The notes under the pieces: model-generated
Told to the model about the DNA's origin: nothing
Seen by the model: the letters and a program-made list of their open reading frames with translations, nothing else
Databases searched by the model: none
Part shown: in pieces, positions 47,131 through 59,437 of the stretch
Numbering within the stretch: the stretch's first letter is position 1
Layout of the letters: every line of letters begins with the position of its first letter
Program-made: the position numbers and the translations under genes
Origin: Nannobrachium achirus
Lineage: Eukaryota; Chordata; Actinopteri; Myctophiformes; Myctophidae
DNA: 64,000 nt
Assembly (NCBI GenBank): GCA_963921795.1
Contig: OY997641.1
Coordinates: 27,240,535 to 27,304,534, forward strand
Direction: 5' to 3'

Positions 47131-47171
47131 AGTTAATTTGATTACAAGGTGAAGGGGGGAAGTCTCTCACA

Positions 47172-47178
<7 letters not shown>

Positions 47179-47221
<43 letters not shown>
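47179..47221. repeat. (GT)n microsatellite
   Basis: About 21 units downstream of ANKRD40. Confidence 0.93.
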
Positions 47222-47224
<3 letters not shown>

Positions 47225-48190
47225 TGTCTTCGATACAAACGATTCTCAGAGACTAATGGATTGATAACTTCTGTCCTACATTGAAAGCAAAGCAAAACAA
47301 AATACCCATAGCGATGATTACATTTCCTCTACTCATTAAATATATAATACATGAACTCTTATTTATACAAAACATTTCCAGAACATTTATATAGGTTTCA
47401 CCCAAAACCTGAATAGTGTGTACAAGTGTGTTTTTTTTATTGGGATGATGATTATGATGGAAGGTTGGCTAGATTAAATCTAGCCAATTTGTAAGTGTTG
47501 AATGGGGTTTGTACGGGTGGAAGCATGTCTGGAAAGGCTACTAAAGCCTAATTTGTACTCCATGACCAGATTGACATGACACTGACCATGATAAATGACT
47601 GACCATGACACTAACACACATTGATGTCAGCAATTTGACTTCTGGGGGGAAGCCACTTATCAAGCCATCCCTGTCACACAGAGATGTCATGGATAGGCAT
47701 TCTATGGATAAAGGGTTAACCTCAAACAAATTGAAATAGAAACTCTTAACTCTTTTGAAACTTTTGTTTAATAAATATATTAGTAATAATAACATGTCAA
47801 AAGTCCGAAGAAATCCCAGTGGTGGAACATATTGAAAAATGCATAAATAGGTGATTTTCCATTGACACCCATGCTAAAATATGATTTTTATCATGTTTTC
47901 CAGTCTAATTCCCACCCAAAAGGATGCAGTACAGTGCTTGTGCAAAAAAAAAAGAAGAGAAAATCTTAACCCCATTTTTGTATATTATGCTTGTTTATGC
48001 ACTAGTTTCAAGTTCATTTCATATACATTATTATGTGTATTATATTCATGTGATTTTGTTGATGGAATGCATTTTCTAATGCTAATAATAATATCATCAG
48101 ACCATTTAGTTTTTGTATTAACTAACCGCCAAAATAGGAACCTTTGATTCTAACTGTAACTGTGTGGTATAAATATACTGTGGACCACAT
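47222..48190. other. Intergenic, nothing recognised
   Basis: AT-rich DNA with no gene, no clear repeat and no RNA gene. Confidence 0.5.
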
Positions 48191-48199
48191 CCAATGTGT

Positions 48200-48560
48200 C
48201 CAATAGTGGCACCATCACTCAAGCTACTCAAGGGGATCTGATGTATTGTCAGGTGTCCAGCTTAACATCACGTAGCCATGCCCTTGTCTCTGGTCATACA
48301 TTGAAGAGGCAGGCTTATTGCTGGTGGTCCGCGTTGGAAACAGGTGGTAACTAGAACTGCACTCTGTCGAGGTGCCAACATGGCATATTTGTGCGCTCAC
48401 CGCTGGCATCACCAGGAATGCTGGTCCCTCATTGACTGTTATGATGACGTTGCCAGAAATGCTGGTCCCTGCATGGGCTACGGGCTTAAACACACAGCTA
48501 CCTGCCTATCTACCTACATACATACGCAGCCGAACGCAGTACTTGCAATCTCTGCTGGTG
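48200..48560 (+). repeat. Repeat related to 56600-56900
   Basis: ATGCTGGTCCCTCATTG and GGGCTACGGGCTTAAACACA recur at about 57166 and 56850. They end in ACATACATACG-type tails. The family is not identified. Confidence 0.45.
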
Positions 48561-49261
48561 CAAGTAATTATATGTTTAGCAGTCTGCTCATCCTCGCCAC
48601 ACTTGCATTCTGCCCTTCATCATGATTTGAAGCATTCAACCGTGCGTGTATATTTGTAGTGTTTTGGTGGTGAGACCCTGATGACACCTTGGTTTTAACT
48701 TAATCTACAAGTGTTGCTTGAAGGACAGTGTCCTATCTACTGTAGATGTACGCTGAGGTGGGGCTTTCTCAAATTCTAGGTGCTTGATTTTGCCAATGCT
48801 GAGGCAGGCTACCAGAGTGCCCGCGTCTTGGTTGAGACTTCCATCACCTTCAATAATAATTAGACTTGTAAGATCCCATGGGAGAAATTCAGTTTTCAGT
48901 TAGGTGGTAAGTGTATTGCATAAAATGTTAAAATAAAATATTTTTTTCTTATTTTTTTGCTCAAGCACTGTACTGCACCCAACATAGTTTCTCATTGATT
49001 GTGAACATACTGAACCTTCTGTGTGGAAATTAGACAAGAAAACATGTTAAAATCATTTTTTTACATCAATGGGAAATTGTGACTTCACCATTTTCAATAT
49101 GATTCACCACTGGGATCTTAACATATTTATGAAACGAAAAAAGTTGAAAGAGTTTCTGTTGCAATTTGTTTGAGGTTAATTCCTATAATGCTAGAGCTAC
49201 TATGTAACATCAGGCCCCTGTCACAGCATGTGACAGGCAGGGATGTCAGGCCCTGTCACAG

Positions 49262-49534
49262 GGTAAATGGTGCATTTATATTATAAAGCGCTTTTATCCA
49301 AGGCGCTTTACATAGATTGTGCATTACATTCACCCATTGGTATTCACACACACATTCATGCACCGGTGGCGGGGGAAACCATGCAAGGCACCAACCTGCT
49401 CACTTGGAGCAACTAGGCGTTCAGAGTCTTGCTCAAGGACTCTTTGACATTAACTCAGGGGGAGCCCGGATTCGAACTGGGAACCCTTCGTGCTCTAATG
49501 ACGGTTTCTCTACTCCTGAGCTATGCCGCCCTGG
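49262..49534 (-). mobile_element. tRNA-derived SINE, family 1
   Basis: On the minus strand it has the tRNA-like head (GGCATAGCTCAGGAG, B box AGTTCGAATCC) and ends in the CTTTGGATAAAAGCG-type tail. Confidence 0.82.
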
Positions 49535-49606
49535 CCTGACTTCCATTTACAAATACTTAACATGCTTTCTTTTTTTCTCCCTCGAAGTAGGCTAATAATG
49601 ATAATA

Positions 49607-50140
49607 AAACAACACTGATGATGTGTCCAAGTTTTTACATCAGTAGAGTTTTATTTACTGAAAAGCCTTTGAGTGGGGGTACCAGTGACAACCAGGAACA
49701 GACTGGGTGACGAGTGACCATGAAGAGTATGGTCATAGTGACATCTGGAGAGACAGAAGATGGCCGGAGAGACGGCGACCCAGGGTGGAGAGGATTGGTG
49801 ACCCTGACCCAAACCACTTCTTCCACGAGGAGGAACCCAAAAGCTACAGACTGTAGACACAGGAGGAGCCAGGCTCAAGGCAAACCTCACAGTGCCTAGA
49901 GCCTCCTACAGTGTCGCCAACAACAACCTGCTGCTAACATCTCACCAGCCATCAGGCATCTTCCCCACTGACTGTCTCTAAGCCCCCAAGAGACAGTGGG
50001 GGCAGTAGCATGCCACTTGGGCAGAGGCCACAGCCTCGGTCGGATCGCCTGGAGGAGCCCGAAACACCCAGGGCCTCCAGGAAACTACACTGATGATGTG
50101 TCCAAGTTTGTGCATCAGTAGACGTTTTATTTACATGACA
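49607..50140. repeat. 430-bp segment bounded by ~55-bp direct repeats
   Basis: CACTGATGATGTGTCCAAGT begins both repeats (about 49614 and 50089), each running into a TTTTATTTA block. On the minus strand each repeat contains AATAAA. The segment is GC-richer than its surroundings. It may be an LTR-like or tandemly duplicated element. Confidence 0.5.
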
Positions 50141-50171
50141 TAATAATCACATTAGAACGGGGACAGGTCTC

Positions 50172-50325
50172 CATTCCGACACATCCCCATTCCGATCACC
50201 AGGTTAGCATTCACCAGCGTCGGCAGGTTAGCGACTCACCGGTTAGCATTCACCAGCGTTAGTTTTACTGAGGTTAGGGTTAAGGTTAGGTTTAGGTGGT
50301 CGGAATGCCGACGTGTCGGAGTGGC
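50172..50325. repeat. Foldback element with internal direct repeats
   Basis: CCATTCCGACACATC and GACGTGTCGGAGTGG arms pair. GGTTAGCATTCACCAGCGT occurs twice inside. Confidence 0.65.
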
Positions 50326-50337
50326 AACGTGTAACCA

Positions 50338-50665
50338 CTATAAAACAGTGTTTCTCAACCTTTATCCAAAATCCAGGTTCCTTATGGCCTCCACATGCAA
50401 TTAAAATGTAAGCTTAATTTTGAAATTAAAATGTAAGCTTCATTTTGATTGTGTATTGTGTTAGAAAACATCTCATCGATTTCCAATTATCATATTTTAT
50501 GATTCATTCATATAATTTAACTGGACTGTTAGAATGAGATGTTTTCTAACACAATACACAATCAAAACGAAGCTTACATTTTAGTTGTATGTGGAGGCTG
50601 CACGGTACCTGGATGTTGGATGGGGGCACTGGCCCAAAAAAAGGTTGAGAAACACTGTTTTATAG
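50338..50665. repeat. hAT-like foldback with inverted flanks
   Basis: CAGTGTTTCTCAACC and GGTTGAGAAACACTG are the inverted ends. The outer flanks CTATAAAA and TTTTATAG are inverted instead of direct. Inner arms around GAAGCTTACATTTTAGTTG and GTTTTCTAACACAATACACA also pair. Confidence 0.82.
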
Positions 50666-51385
50666 CGAGCCAGCTGTGATTGTTGTGACTCGAGTCCCAT
50701 CCATTCACTCGTTCATTGACCTGTATCTGCACAGCATGCCGGAGTTTCCCGTACGCGCTGTTTTGAAATGTATTACTGAGGCATGTGTAAGTCAAGAGAG
50801 TACAAGGACTTTTGTTCACTTTCTGATCTAAAGAACATAAACACAGCGTTATGTTATGGTGAGACACAAATGTGTGACACTTTGACTCTTCTGTGAAGTG
50901 AAGACAATATTGTGCATGTGGTGAGCAGATGTTCTGAAAGAGCTGTCCTACGTCACTAGAGGTAACAAATATTACATAATACCAACCAAGGGGAGTGATT
51001 ATGTAGGACAGTATATGCGTGTCTGCTTGTCTGTGTTTGATTGTGTGTGTGTGTGTGTGTGCGTGCGCATGTTTGTGTGTGTTTTGTATTACTATTCTTC
51101 CAAGGGCCAATTTAAGGGAATAAGTAATGTAATAGCAATATATACGTATATTTTTTCCTTTAAAACAGTTGACTTGTATCCATCCACTTCATTTATATTT
51201 ACAGGTGCGGTGCTTGTATGCCACTGTCACACACGCAAAATAGCTGATCTACAAACTCACAACGTGTTGCATTGTGACACAATTATCAACTTTGATAATA
51301 CTTTGATAGACCTTCTGTTGGTTGTTTAAGTTGAACAAAATGTGTCCAAAATGTGGTCAGGCATTAAGATTTAGGGTTGAATATG

Positions 51386-51387
<2 letters not shown>

Positions 51388-51446
<59 letters not shown>

Positions 51447-51472
51447 TGCGTGTGCGCGCGCACGTGTGTGTG
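51388..51472. repeat. (TG)n/(TGCG)n microsatellite
   Basis: TG run grading into TGCG and CGCGCA units. A shorter TG run lies at 51041-51062. Confidence 0.9.
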
Positions 51473-51879
51473 AAGGTGCATGTCTCGTCCAGCATGTCTC
51501 GCCATGTGTCTAGCCCCTCTCTCTTTCTGGCCAGGGTCTAAGAATCAGCTTAGTGCCCTACTGTGGCTGGACGCGTCTCTCCCCTTTGTTATGGTGTCAG
51601 ACGCTCATAATAAGCTTAGTATGAACAGTCATAACACCTTCATTGTTGGGAACCAGCCGCACCGGCTCCCGCGAGCCTCGGGAACATGAGGTGAGCGAGA
51701 ACGTGGAACCTGCACGGTCAAGGACCCCTAAGAGCATTTTAGAAATGGAGGCACAGGGCGACATTACTCAAAGGTACGCACTGGCCTTCTGGTGCGATTC
51801 GTGCACGTCTCTGAGGGATCACGCATGCACAAAGCCAATATAACAGAGCTACTTACTGTACGTCACTGTAAACCCGAGG

Positions 51880-52372
51880 GCATTCACCAAATATTCTAAT
51901 ATTCGAATATCAAAGTCACTATTCGACGTTGTTCACCGAAGTCGAATATTCGCTTTTTTTTTCCTCTTTAAAAATATATATAGTTTAATTGGCTAGTCAT
52001 AAGAATGAGTTGTCAGTGCCCCTGGTGGATGAATTTTTTAATGCTCTATACCAGGGTTTCTCAAACCTTTTTAGGCTGTGACCCCCAAAATAAACACATT
52101 TGAACTGGGGATCCCCACCCTGACAAGCACTTGGAATTGTAGGTATTACATTTAATGTGACTCGGTTCCACAGATAAATATTGTGAAAATAGCTGATCTA
52201 CATTCTCGCAAAGCGAGGCGTTGTGAGCATGTAGATCAGCTATTTTCACAATGTTCGCCTCTTGCTTACTTAATATTTGGCAGTTTCGCCAGTCCTGTCG
52301 AATATTCGACTATTCGAATACTTTGAGGTCGAATGATTCGAATACTAAAAATCACTATTCGTGAATGCCCTT
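51880..52372. mobile_element. MITE rich in AATATTCGAATA with nested hAT element and hairpin
   Basis: The outer ends GGGCATTCACCAAATATTC and ATTCGTGAATGCCC are inverted. Inside, an element starting at about 52053 (AGGGTTTCTCAAACC) is nested and carries the hairpin 52180-52252. Confidence 0.6.
52180..52252. repeat. Dispersed hairpin repeat, full copy
   Basis: ATTGTGAAAATAGCTGATC opens and GATCAGCTATTTTCACAAT closes, with a copy-specific ATTGTG/CACAAT extension. Confidence 0.9.
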
Positions 52373-52788
52373 CTGTTTATATGCCTGTGTGAAGATGTTC
52401 TTTCTGTGGGGCACTTGGACTGAGCCACAAACTTGCCCAAGTGCTAACCCTATGTGTGTGTGAGACACCGTGTCACGCCTTGCATGCTTTGAGCTCACGT
52501 GTTTACTCCCTTCTTTGCTACATGGGACTGCGCATTACCACGCTTCTGTCAAGCTCACTCTTCTTACAATAAACCGTTTCTAAAGGAATATGCCTCTCTG
52601 CATTCTTATCAATGACCCACTGTGCTCACCACAACACAATCTGTGTCAGGCATAATTCAACACAACACCTACCGGTAGGTTGCGGAACCACAGTGCACAG
52701 CACAACAGAATCTGTGAGACACATAATTCCACACAACATGTTACAAATTTGCTCCACCTACATACCAACATATCTCCTATTACTAATG

Positions 52789-53041
52789 TTGGGGCGGCAT
52801 AGCTCAGGGGTAGAGAAATCATTATTAGAGCACGAAGGGTTCCCAGTTCGAATCCGGGCTCCCCCTGAGTTAATGTCGAAGGGTCCTTGGGCAAGACTCT
52901 GAACCCCACATTGCTCCCGGTGTGCAGGTTGGTGCCTTCCATGGTTTCCTCCGCCACCAGTGTATGAATGTGTGCGTGAATGTAATGCACAATCTCTGTA
53001 AAGCACTTTGGATAAAAGCGCTATATAAATGCACCATTTAC
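52789..53041 (+). mobile_element. tRNA-derived SINE, family 1
   Basis: The head has an A box (TAGCTCAGGGG) and a B box (AGTTCGAATCC), as in a tRNA gene. The body follows, with a tail containing GTAAAGCACTTTGGATAAAA. It is closely similar to the minus-strand copy at 49262-49534. Confidence 0.82.
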
Positions 53042-53479
53042 TTCTACAACACCCCATTACAACTAAACCCGCATTCTCTGGCCCTAACTATGCAATACAT
53101 TTGCCACGCACATCCCTCTAGTCTACACCCAGAAATCAATGCCACTTACAGGCCAATTTGTGTATACATCATACATGCGACCTTCCCTCTGTCAGTCCGT
53201 CACGTCACACTTTTGGCCCTACTCTTATCTCCGGAACCGCTGCCCCTATCGATGCCAAACTTTGCGCACACACACTCACAACCTCCAGACCACCAGATTT
53301 CCCTCTTCTAGCGCCACCATGAGGCCGATTTTTGATTTTGGCCTAAAATCACACAAAGCGGTACACAGTAAGTCATCAACATGGATCTGTCCCATTTTCC
53401 ATATTCCCTCCTGAATGGCTACGATTGCATTCTAAAGTTTGTGGATGTGACCTGACGGTCACTATTATCTCCCGATTAG

Positions 53480-53660
53480 GGAGCCTTACTGGTTGGATAG
53501 GACAGTAGACTGACAGGAAAAGGGGGGAGAGATGGGGAGTGACATGCGGCAAAGGTCGTCCGGTTTCGGAATTGAACCGGCGACACCGCCAGGCATCAAT
53601 GCCTATGTGGCAATGCCACAGTGGTAGTGCCTGGACCAGTAGACCAGCGGGCACCACGAG
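53480..53660 (-). mobile_element. SINE family 2 copy with tRNA-like B box
   Basis: On the minus strand it reads GCCGGTTCAATTCCGAAAC (B-box-like), then the CCTGTCAGTCTACTGTCCTA tail. Confidence 0.6.
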
Positions 53661-54228
53661 TGTTTTCTTTTAAAAGCTGCTACAGGACTAAGGCATGGTG
53701 TGTGCGAAAAGCCTTTGCAAAATGTCATTCAAAGATTCTTTGGCTTTGTGGATGATTTACTTTCACATAAATGGATGTTTGCCCACATTGTAGCACGTTA
53801 ACACCATCTCATCAAATCCTTGCAAAAGAAAATCCCCCAGTCATCACCAGAGAACGCCATTTCCCACATCAGTGACATCCGTTTCTGTTTCTATGAAGTG
53901 AAAGACAGAATGAGATGACCACGCAGAGCTACGCTCGGCAGACTTTCTGGAGGTGATTACGTTTGTGGGCAAAGTAACACGGTTCCTTTTGGGTGTACCA
54001 CATTAAATAAACCTTGTGACATTGATTAGGACCTGTGAGACAGATTAGGGTTGTGGCCCCTTCGTGTCAGCGCCATCCAGTCCTCTCTCTAAGCCTATGA
54101 AGCATTTCCTTTGCGGTCGACAGCCAGAGGAAGGCCCAACAAATGTAAGCCAACTAAGCTTACTCCTGGACAAGTCTTTGTCCATTTTTATGTTTATCCA
54201 AATATTTCCTTGAATTTATATTATATGG
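53660..54228. other. Intergenic, nothing recognised
   Basis: No ORF of note and no inverted ends seen between a SINE and a MITE. Confidence 0.5.
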
Positions 54229-54536
54229 GGTCTTCAATGTTGTCAGGCCAAGGACCCCTTAGTTGAGAGACAGATGAAGCAGGGACCCCCCACAACCTTT
54301 TCATAGATTTCATTTAGTTTAATCGTTTGACAGCACAATCATCAGTTTATTTTGGAGTCATGTCAATTTGTGTTTTCAGATATTTTAACCACTTGAACCG
54401 TCAATACTTAATACACTTGACCTTTCACTCTGTACTTAGTGTGCTCTTTTTTCCCCTCTACACCAAACCTCTTTGCCGAAAATAACCGATCTACAAGCTC
54501 ACAACGCCTCACAGCGTGAGGCGTTCTGCTATTTTC
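54229..54536. mobile_element. Family A MITE truncated at its hairpin
   Basis: It begins GGGGTCTTCAATGTTGTCAG, matches family A up to the hairpin at 54478-54536, and is replaced by unrelated sequence just after it. Half of the second hairpin arm is deleted. Confidence 0.7.
54478..54536. repeat. Dispersed hairpin repeat, partly deleted copy
   Basis: The first arm and tip are intact (CAACGCCTCACAGCGTGAGG). The second arm lacks the GTGAGCTTGTAGATC part. Confidence 0.8.
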
Positions 54537-54574
54537 TAAAGATTTCTTTACATTTGAAAAAATGAAATGGGAAA

Positions 54575-54710
54575 TTCTGCATAATGAGTACTTTCTACTT
54601 TTAGTACTTTAAGTACATTTTGATAACAATACTTTTGTACTTTTAATCAAGTAAATGTAGAATTCCAGACTTTTACTTCTACATTGCACTATTGATACTT
54701 TTACGTAAAA
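54575..54710. repeat. ACTTTAAGTAC repeat fragment
   Basis: It is a fragment of the same family as 28395-28675, with AGTACTTTCTACTTTTAGTA and AATCAAGTAAATGTAGA. Confidence 0.5.
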
Positions 54711-55204
54711 CATAAAGACATAGACTCATGGTTTGGAATTGACACAGAGGTCTAAGATAGTCAAAGTTCCGCACTTTTTACTCAACTTTTTATTGTGTCT
54801 CTCATGATACAAACTGCAGACAGTAAGAATGCCTAGTCCTGTTCCAAAATAAATACTGGGAGACATTGAACCGCGTATTATTGACATTTTTTTAACAGCA
54901 TACTGCCACACTGCGCCGCAAGGGAAAGCGAACAACAATAAGTGAGACATCATGCTTGTTTTGAGACCAGACTCCGAAAGATGCCAAGGGGCGCACAACG
55001 AAGGTCAAAGTCAAGGTCGGTCTGCAGACACAATACATGTGCTAAGAGCAGATAGGCCATGCAAGGGCACCGCAGGGGGTCGTCCTTGTGGCTTTATTCA
55101 ATATGTGACATGCCCTGCAGCCCCTCCAGTGTCTGTCGGCTATGCTGGGAATGCAAGGTCCTGAAGGTTGAAGGTTAGAGGGTGGAGGGGCTTGAGGGAG
55201 GCAG

Positions 55205-55691
55205 CAGTGGCGTCAGTTCAGAAAAAGGTAAGGTATGGCATCATGACTGGTGTCTTGCACGCGCGATACCTTAGCAACAGGCATGATACATTTATTTTAA
55301 GAAGTACATTCTATTTTTTTCCCCCTCAAAATTTCTATGGTTTCTTGGGCTGGATATGGCAGTCTGGAACGGTTGTTCAAGTGCAGCTAAACTTGGCATG
55401 TTAGTAAACGTGCCACAATTAACAATAATGAATTGCACCTGTGCAGCTGACCTGCGGAACCTGGGAATATACTATTCTGTCAAGATGGGGAGAATACAAG
55501 TGTGGAGGTATTAATTATAATACCTTGTTAAATTTTGCATTTGTAGTTATTTTAATGTAATTTAACAACATAACCAGCACAGATAGACAAAGTGACATTC
55601 ATGGATTTATATTTTAAAGTAACTTGTATTCTCCCCCCTGGACCCAGGGTATGGCAGCTGCATACCCCTGCCATACCCAATTGACACCCTG
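55205..55691. mobile_element. hAT-like MITE, family D, second copy (inverted)
   Basis: It has the same ends as 31717-32083 in reverse order (CAGTGGCGTCAGTTCAG first). It is flanked by GGAGGCAG at 55197-55204 and GGAGGTAG at 55692-55699, one mismatch. It has lost half of the internal palindrome. Confidence 0.85.
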
Positions 55692-55721
55692 GGAGGTAGC
55701 GGGCCAGGACACACCGTGATT

Positions 55722-55900
55722 CAGTGGTGGAAAGTAAGAAAGTACATTTACTCAAGTACTGTATTCAACTACAATTTTAGGTGCTTTTATGTCACTTGAG
55801 TACGTCCATTTTTCAGTGCTTTATACTTTTACCATCTCAGAGAGGCAAACTTGAGTTGCGAGTTACTTCCATTTAGATTCAAAACATTTTAGATACAAAA
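55722..55900. repeat. CAGTGGTGGAAAGTA repeat fragment
   Basis: It has the left end of the repeat described at 28395-28675, in the opposite orientation. Confidence 0.55.
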
Positions 55901-56274
55901 CACACATTAACTGAAGCATTTTGAATACGGCACTCATACTAAGGACTAATTATGGGCCATATGTCAAATCGACCAGCTTCATCGGGACACATAGGGGTGA
56001 ATTCATTTTCTACATTGATATAATTAAACATTAAAAAGCACTGCCTCTTTTGCATGGGATGAACTTTCCATCTGCATCCTAAAAAAAATATTGGCACTTT
56101 GGCTACAGTGTGTGTGGCCGCTTCTTTGTCTTTTAAAGACTATTAATGGGATCAAAATGCACAGACCTGGTTGATTGTTTAAGTTGGACAAAATGTGGAC
56201 ATATTTCCCCAAAAATGGAGATGACTGTTATCTGAGATCATAGATGTTTGATGTCATAGACCACATGAGACTGA

Positions 56275-56640
56275 CATAATATATCCATATATGAGAATTC
56301 CTTGATATGGGCTTAATTAATATTGATGACATCAGGGATCTCCATATATGGGCATAAAAGGGACAAATTAAATTAATTAATTTAAACAACCAACTGCAAC
56401 ACAAGTTAGTGTGGCAGTTGGTTGTTTAAGTTGGACTGTGAATGTGTCAATTCTGTTCCCAAATATGGATGAGCTGGGATGAGGTGTCACGCACTGTGAC
56501 GCGCACATGGTCTTAATATTGATGACATCAGGTACAGTATCTCCATATATGTGCATAAAAGGGACAAGGACCGAATTCATTTGCAACATCATTGTGATGT
56601 CAGAACAGGTCAGCTATATCCTTCTTCTGCTGAGCTGGGA
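56275..56640. repeat. CCATATATGG-box repeat cluster 3
   Basis: It has one perfect box at 56342 and two single-mismatch boxes near 56285 and 56543, with GATGACATCAGG twice (about 56326 and 56521). It also repeats the phrase GGCATAAAAGGGACAA. It is a diverged relative of clusters 1 and 2. Confidence 0.55.
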
Positions 56641-56910
56641 TGATATGTTTTAGAGTAAGATATTATGATGTCACGTGAAACTTGACCAATCATGGAGATT
56701 GGCCCATTGGTTGTCTGGTTGGCTGAAATGTCATGTGAAGCTCACCAATCCTCAAGATTTTCGGACATATGCCTGTATATGCCCATCTGATTGGCTGCAG
56801 GCATAGACGGCCCCTCAAGTGGCCCATGGCCCGTAGCCTGTGATTGGCTATGGGCTTAAACACAGACACACAGACACACACACAGACATACATAGATTTG
56901 ACTAGTTTAT
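56640..56910 (+). repeat. Repeat with GGGCTTAAACACAGACAC tail
   Basis: TGTGATTGGCTATGGGCTTA and an (ACACAG)n tail followed by ACATACATAGATTTG; a relative lies at 48470-48530. Confidence 0.45.
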
Positions 56911-56979
56911 GTATGGCCGGGATGGCCTACTTACAGTGTGTGCCAGCAGATCGTGCCTTGTAATTTATATCAGGCCGCA

Positions 56980-57144
56980 ATTAGCCAGTAGCTATGCCCC
57001 TCCCAAAAAGCTTTTGTCCAATGCTAGCTTAGAATAACTTCCTGCTTGCCAAGGTTTGCCTTGGCAACAGCCTTGGCAAGCTGCCGGTTGCTAAGCTAGC
57101 ATTGGACAAAAGCTTTTAGGGGAGGGGCATAGCTACTGGCTAAT
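56980..57144. repeat. Foldback MITE with ~53-bp arms
   Basis: ATTAGCCAGTAGCTATGCCC opens the left arm and GGGCATAGCTACTGGCTAAT closes the right. The centre contains further TTGCCAAGG/CCTTGGCAA palindromes. Confidence 0.88.
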
Positions 57145-57187
57145 TGTTGATGGTGAAGTCACCAAGAATGCTAGTCCCTCATTGGCT

Positions 57188-57190
57188 GTT

Positions 57191-57237
<47 letters not shown>

Positions 57238-57320
57238 TGATAGATTGATAGATTGATAGATTGATAGATAGATTGATAGATTGATAGATAGATTGATAGA
57301 TTGATTGATAGATTGATTTA
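57188..57320. repeat. (GATA)n/(GATT)n microsatellite
   Basis: Pure GATA units followed by mixed GATA/GATT units. Confidence 0.95.
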
Positions 57321-57396
57321 AACATTTTGTTTAAAAGCGTGTGTGTGCATGCATGTGATGTGCATGTTCATGTCAACAAGTATGAAACCTACTTAT

Positions 57397-57400
<4 letters not shown>

Positions 57401-57468
<68 letters not shown>
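57401..57468. repeat. (TG)n microsatellite
   Basis: About 33 units. Confidence 0.95.
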
Positions 57469-57472
<4 letters not shown>

Positions 57473-57590
57473 CGTGCCTGCGTGTGTGCGTGTCACAGCA
57501 GCAGCAGGGGGTAGGGCTGGAGTGCATTGGGCCTCTTTGGGCACAGCAGGGGAGCAGCTTGGGAAGCACAGATTGTAGAAGAACACATTT

Positions 57591-57595
<5 letters not shown>

Positions 57596-57669
<74 letters not shown>
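57596..57669. repeat. (CT)n microsatellite
   Basis: CT units with two AT interruptions. Confidence 0.95.
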
Positions 57670-57860
57670 GATTCAATTTTCAATTCAAAGGAGCTTTATT
57701 GGCATGAGAAAACATATGTTTTGCATTCACTTAAACCTTTGACACAAATAGCAGCAATTAAAGGTAGTTGCTCTGTTCATACAGTATGCACAGTATTTCT
57801 ATGTATAGAGGTAATTTGGTGTAGTGCAGGGATACACACGTGATTTGTAGTTCTTAAGGT
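57670..57860 (-). mobile_element. LINE 3'-end fragment, minus orientation
   Basis: It begins with TCAATTCAAAGGAGCTTTATT, which in reverse is an AATAAAGCTCC tail like that at 33727. It abuts the CT microsatellite at 57596-57669. Confidence 0.45.
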
Positions 57861-57933
57861 GTCTGTATTCCTCTCCCATCCCCACACTCCCATTTCCAAC
57901 CACTCTCTATCATCTCTCTATCACCCCCCCCAC

Positions 57934-58037
<104 letters not shown>

Positions 58038-58181
58038 TACATGTTCAATTCTCACTCACGCACACGTGCACGCACAGATCATGTCTGAGTTGACACTAGG
58101 CTGCAAATACAATCCCCCTTCTTAGCTTTTATTCCAAAGCTGTTTATTGTTTACTAGACACTCTCTTCTGTTTATACTCTC

Positions 58182-58296
<115 letters not shown>

Positions 58297-58502
58297 CAGT
58301 GTCATGTACATAAACACACATACCGGTAAACCATTGTGTAGGATGAATCTGGAAATATAGGCCCACACACTGCTAGTTGCAAGTTCAAGAGAAAAAAAAA
58401 ATATTCTCTTGAAAAGCGTTCTCGACCCACCCATCTGACCAATTGAATTCATTAAGTTATATTATCAATAAAATCTTAGTGTTTTACCAATTATTTGGGG
58501 GC

Positions 58503-58975
58503 CCACTTCCTCATGACCAGTGTTGGGTATCGTTACATTTTGAAGAAACTCGTTAGGTTCGTTACTGATTTGAAAAACTAATCCGCTACCCAATGACAAA
58601 AGTAACAGCTTGTTTCGTGGGACACACGGAGCACCAGAAGTCCAGAACAGCGAGTGATTTCCCGGTTTCAAGATGACGCGCGTTGCGGAGCGATTGCCTG
58701 ACTGGAGTAACTTGTGAATGGGAGTATACGTTTTGTGAATGAAGTGACGGGAGAATTACGTTGCATCAGGGGGGGGGGGGGGGGGGGGGGGGCCGCCTTT
58801 GTGGCAACAGAAAGAACAGGGAATTATAGGTCTTAAATACTTAATTAACGCCATTATTTTTTGGAGAAATGTAACAATCCTACTAAATTGCAGAAGTAAC
58901 TCGTTAAGTTAATCCGTTACAGTAAAACCTAACAGCGCTACGTAACGTCGTTATTTATATCGCCATTACACACAA
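58503..58975. mobile_element. MITE of the GTTGGGTA...GTAACG type
   Basis: AGTGTTGGGTATCGTTAC begins a common fish element whose body alternates CGTTAC/GTAACG words (TTAATCCGTTACAGTAAAAC near 58911). A poly-G tract of about 24 bases interrupts it at 58769-58792. Confidence 0.6.
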
Positions 58976-59009
58976 AGCTTTTTACCAAAACCCAACTTAT
59001 AATTTATAC

Positions 59010-59437
59010 TTAAAGGAGTAGTTTACCACTTTTCAAATTGTCTTCATATAATAGGTCCTCACTAATGTTCATGATAAAATATCACAATTTTTTTTCTACT
59101 CAGTCCAAGTCTCCTAGGAGAGCTGTGGGAAGTTCAGAATCCATCGTCTTGTGACATCATCATTTTCCAAAAAAGAATTTTAATCAATATTTTTGAAAAA
59201 GATATTTAGATTTTTATTATCGCGAGAACAATGGCTTCCACTTTAAAATTGCAACTTTTCAGGAATAGAAAGCCTGCAGTTTCTATAAACTGGATTGGCA
59301 ATCGATGATGTCACAAGACGATGGGTTTCTGACCTGCCCACAGCCCTCCTCTGAGAAAAAAAAGGAAAAAAAAGCTATTTTTGAGTGAGGACCAATTATA
59401 TGAACATGGGTTGAAAAGTGGTGGAGTGCCCCTTTAA
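59010..59437. mobile_element. TTAA-flanked MITE (piggyBac- or Kolobok-like)
   Basis: The ends TTAAAGGAGTAGTTTACCAC and GGTGGAGTGCCCCTTTAA are inverted, with TTAA at 59010-59013 and 59434-59437. The inner arms CACTTTTCAA and TTGAAAAGTG also pair. Confidence 0.75.

Noticed and set aside
50273..50296. Interstitial telomere-like TTAGGGTTAAGG
   Set aside because: Only two imperfect units, inside a foldback element; too short to be a telomeric relic.
52789..52866. Genuine tRNA gene
   Set aside because: A and B boxes are present, but the sequence continues into a SINE body and tail and recurs at 49262-49534. The cloverleaf is not convincing.
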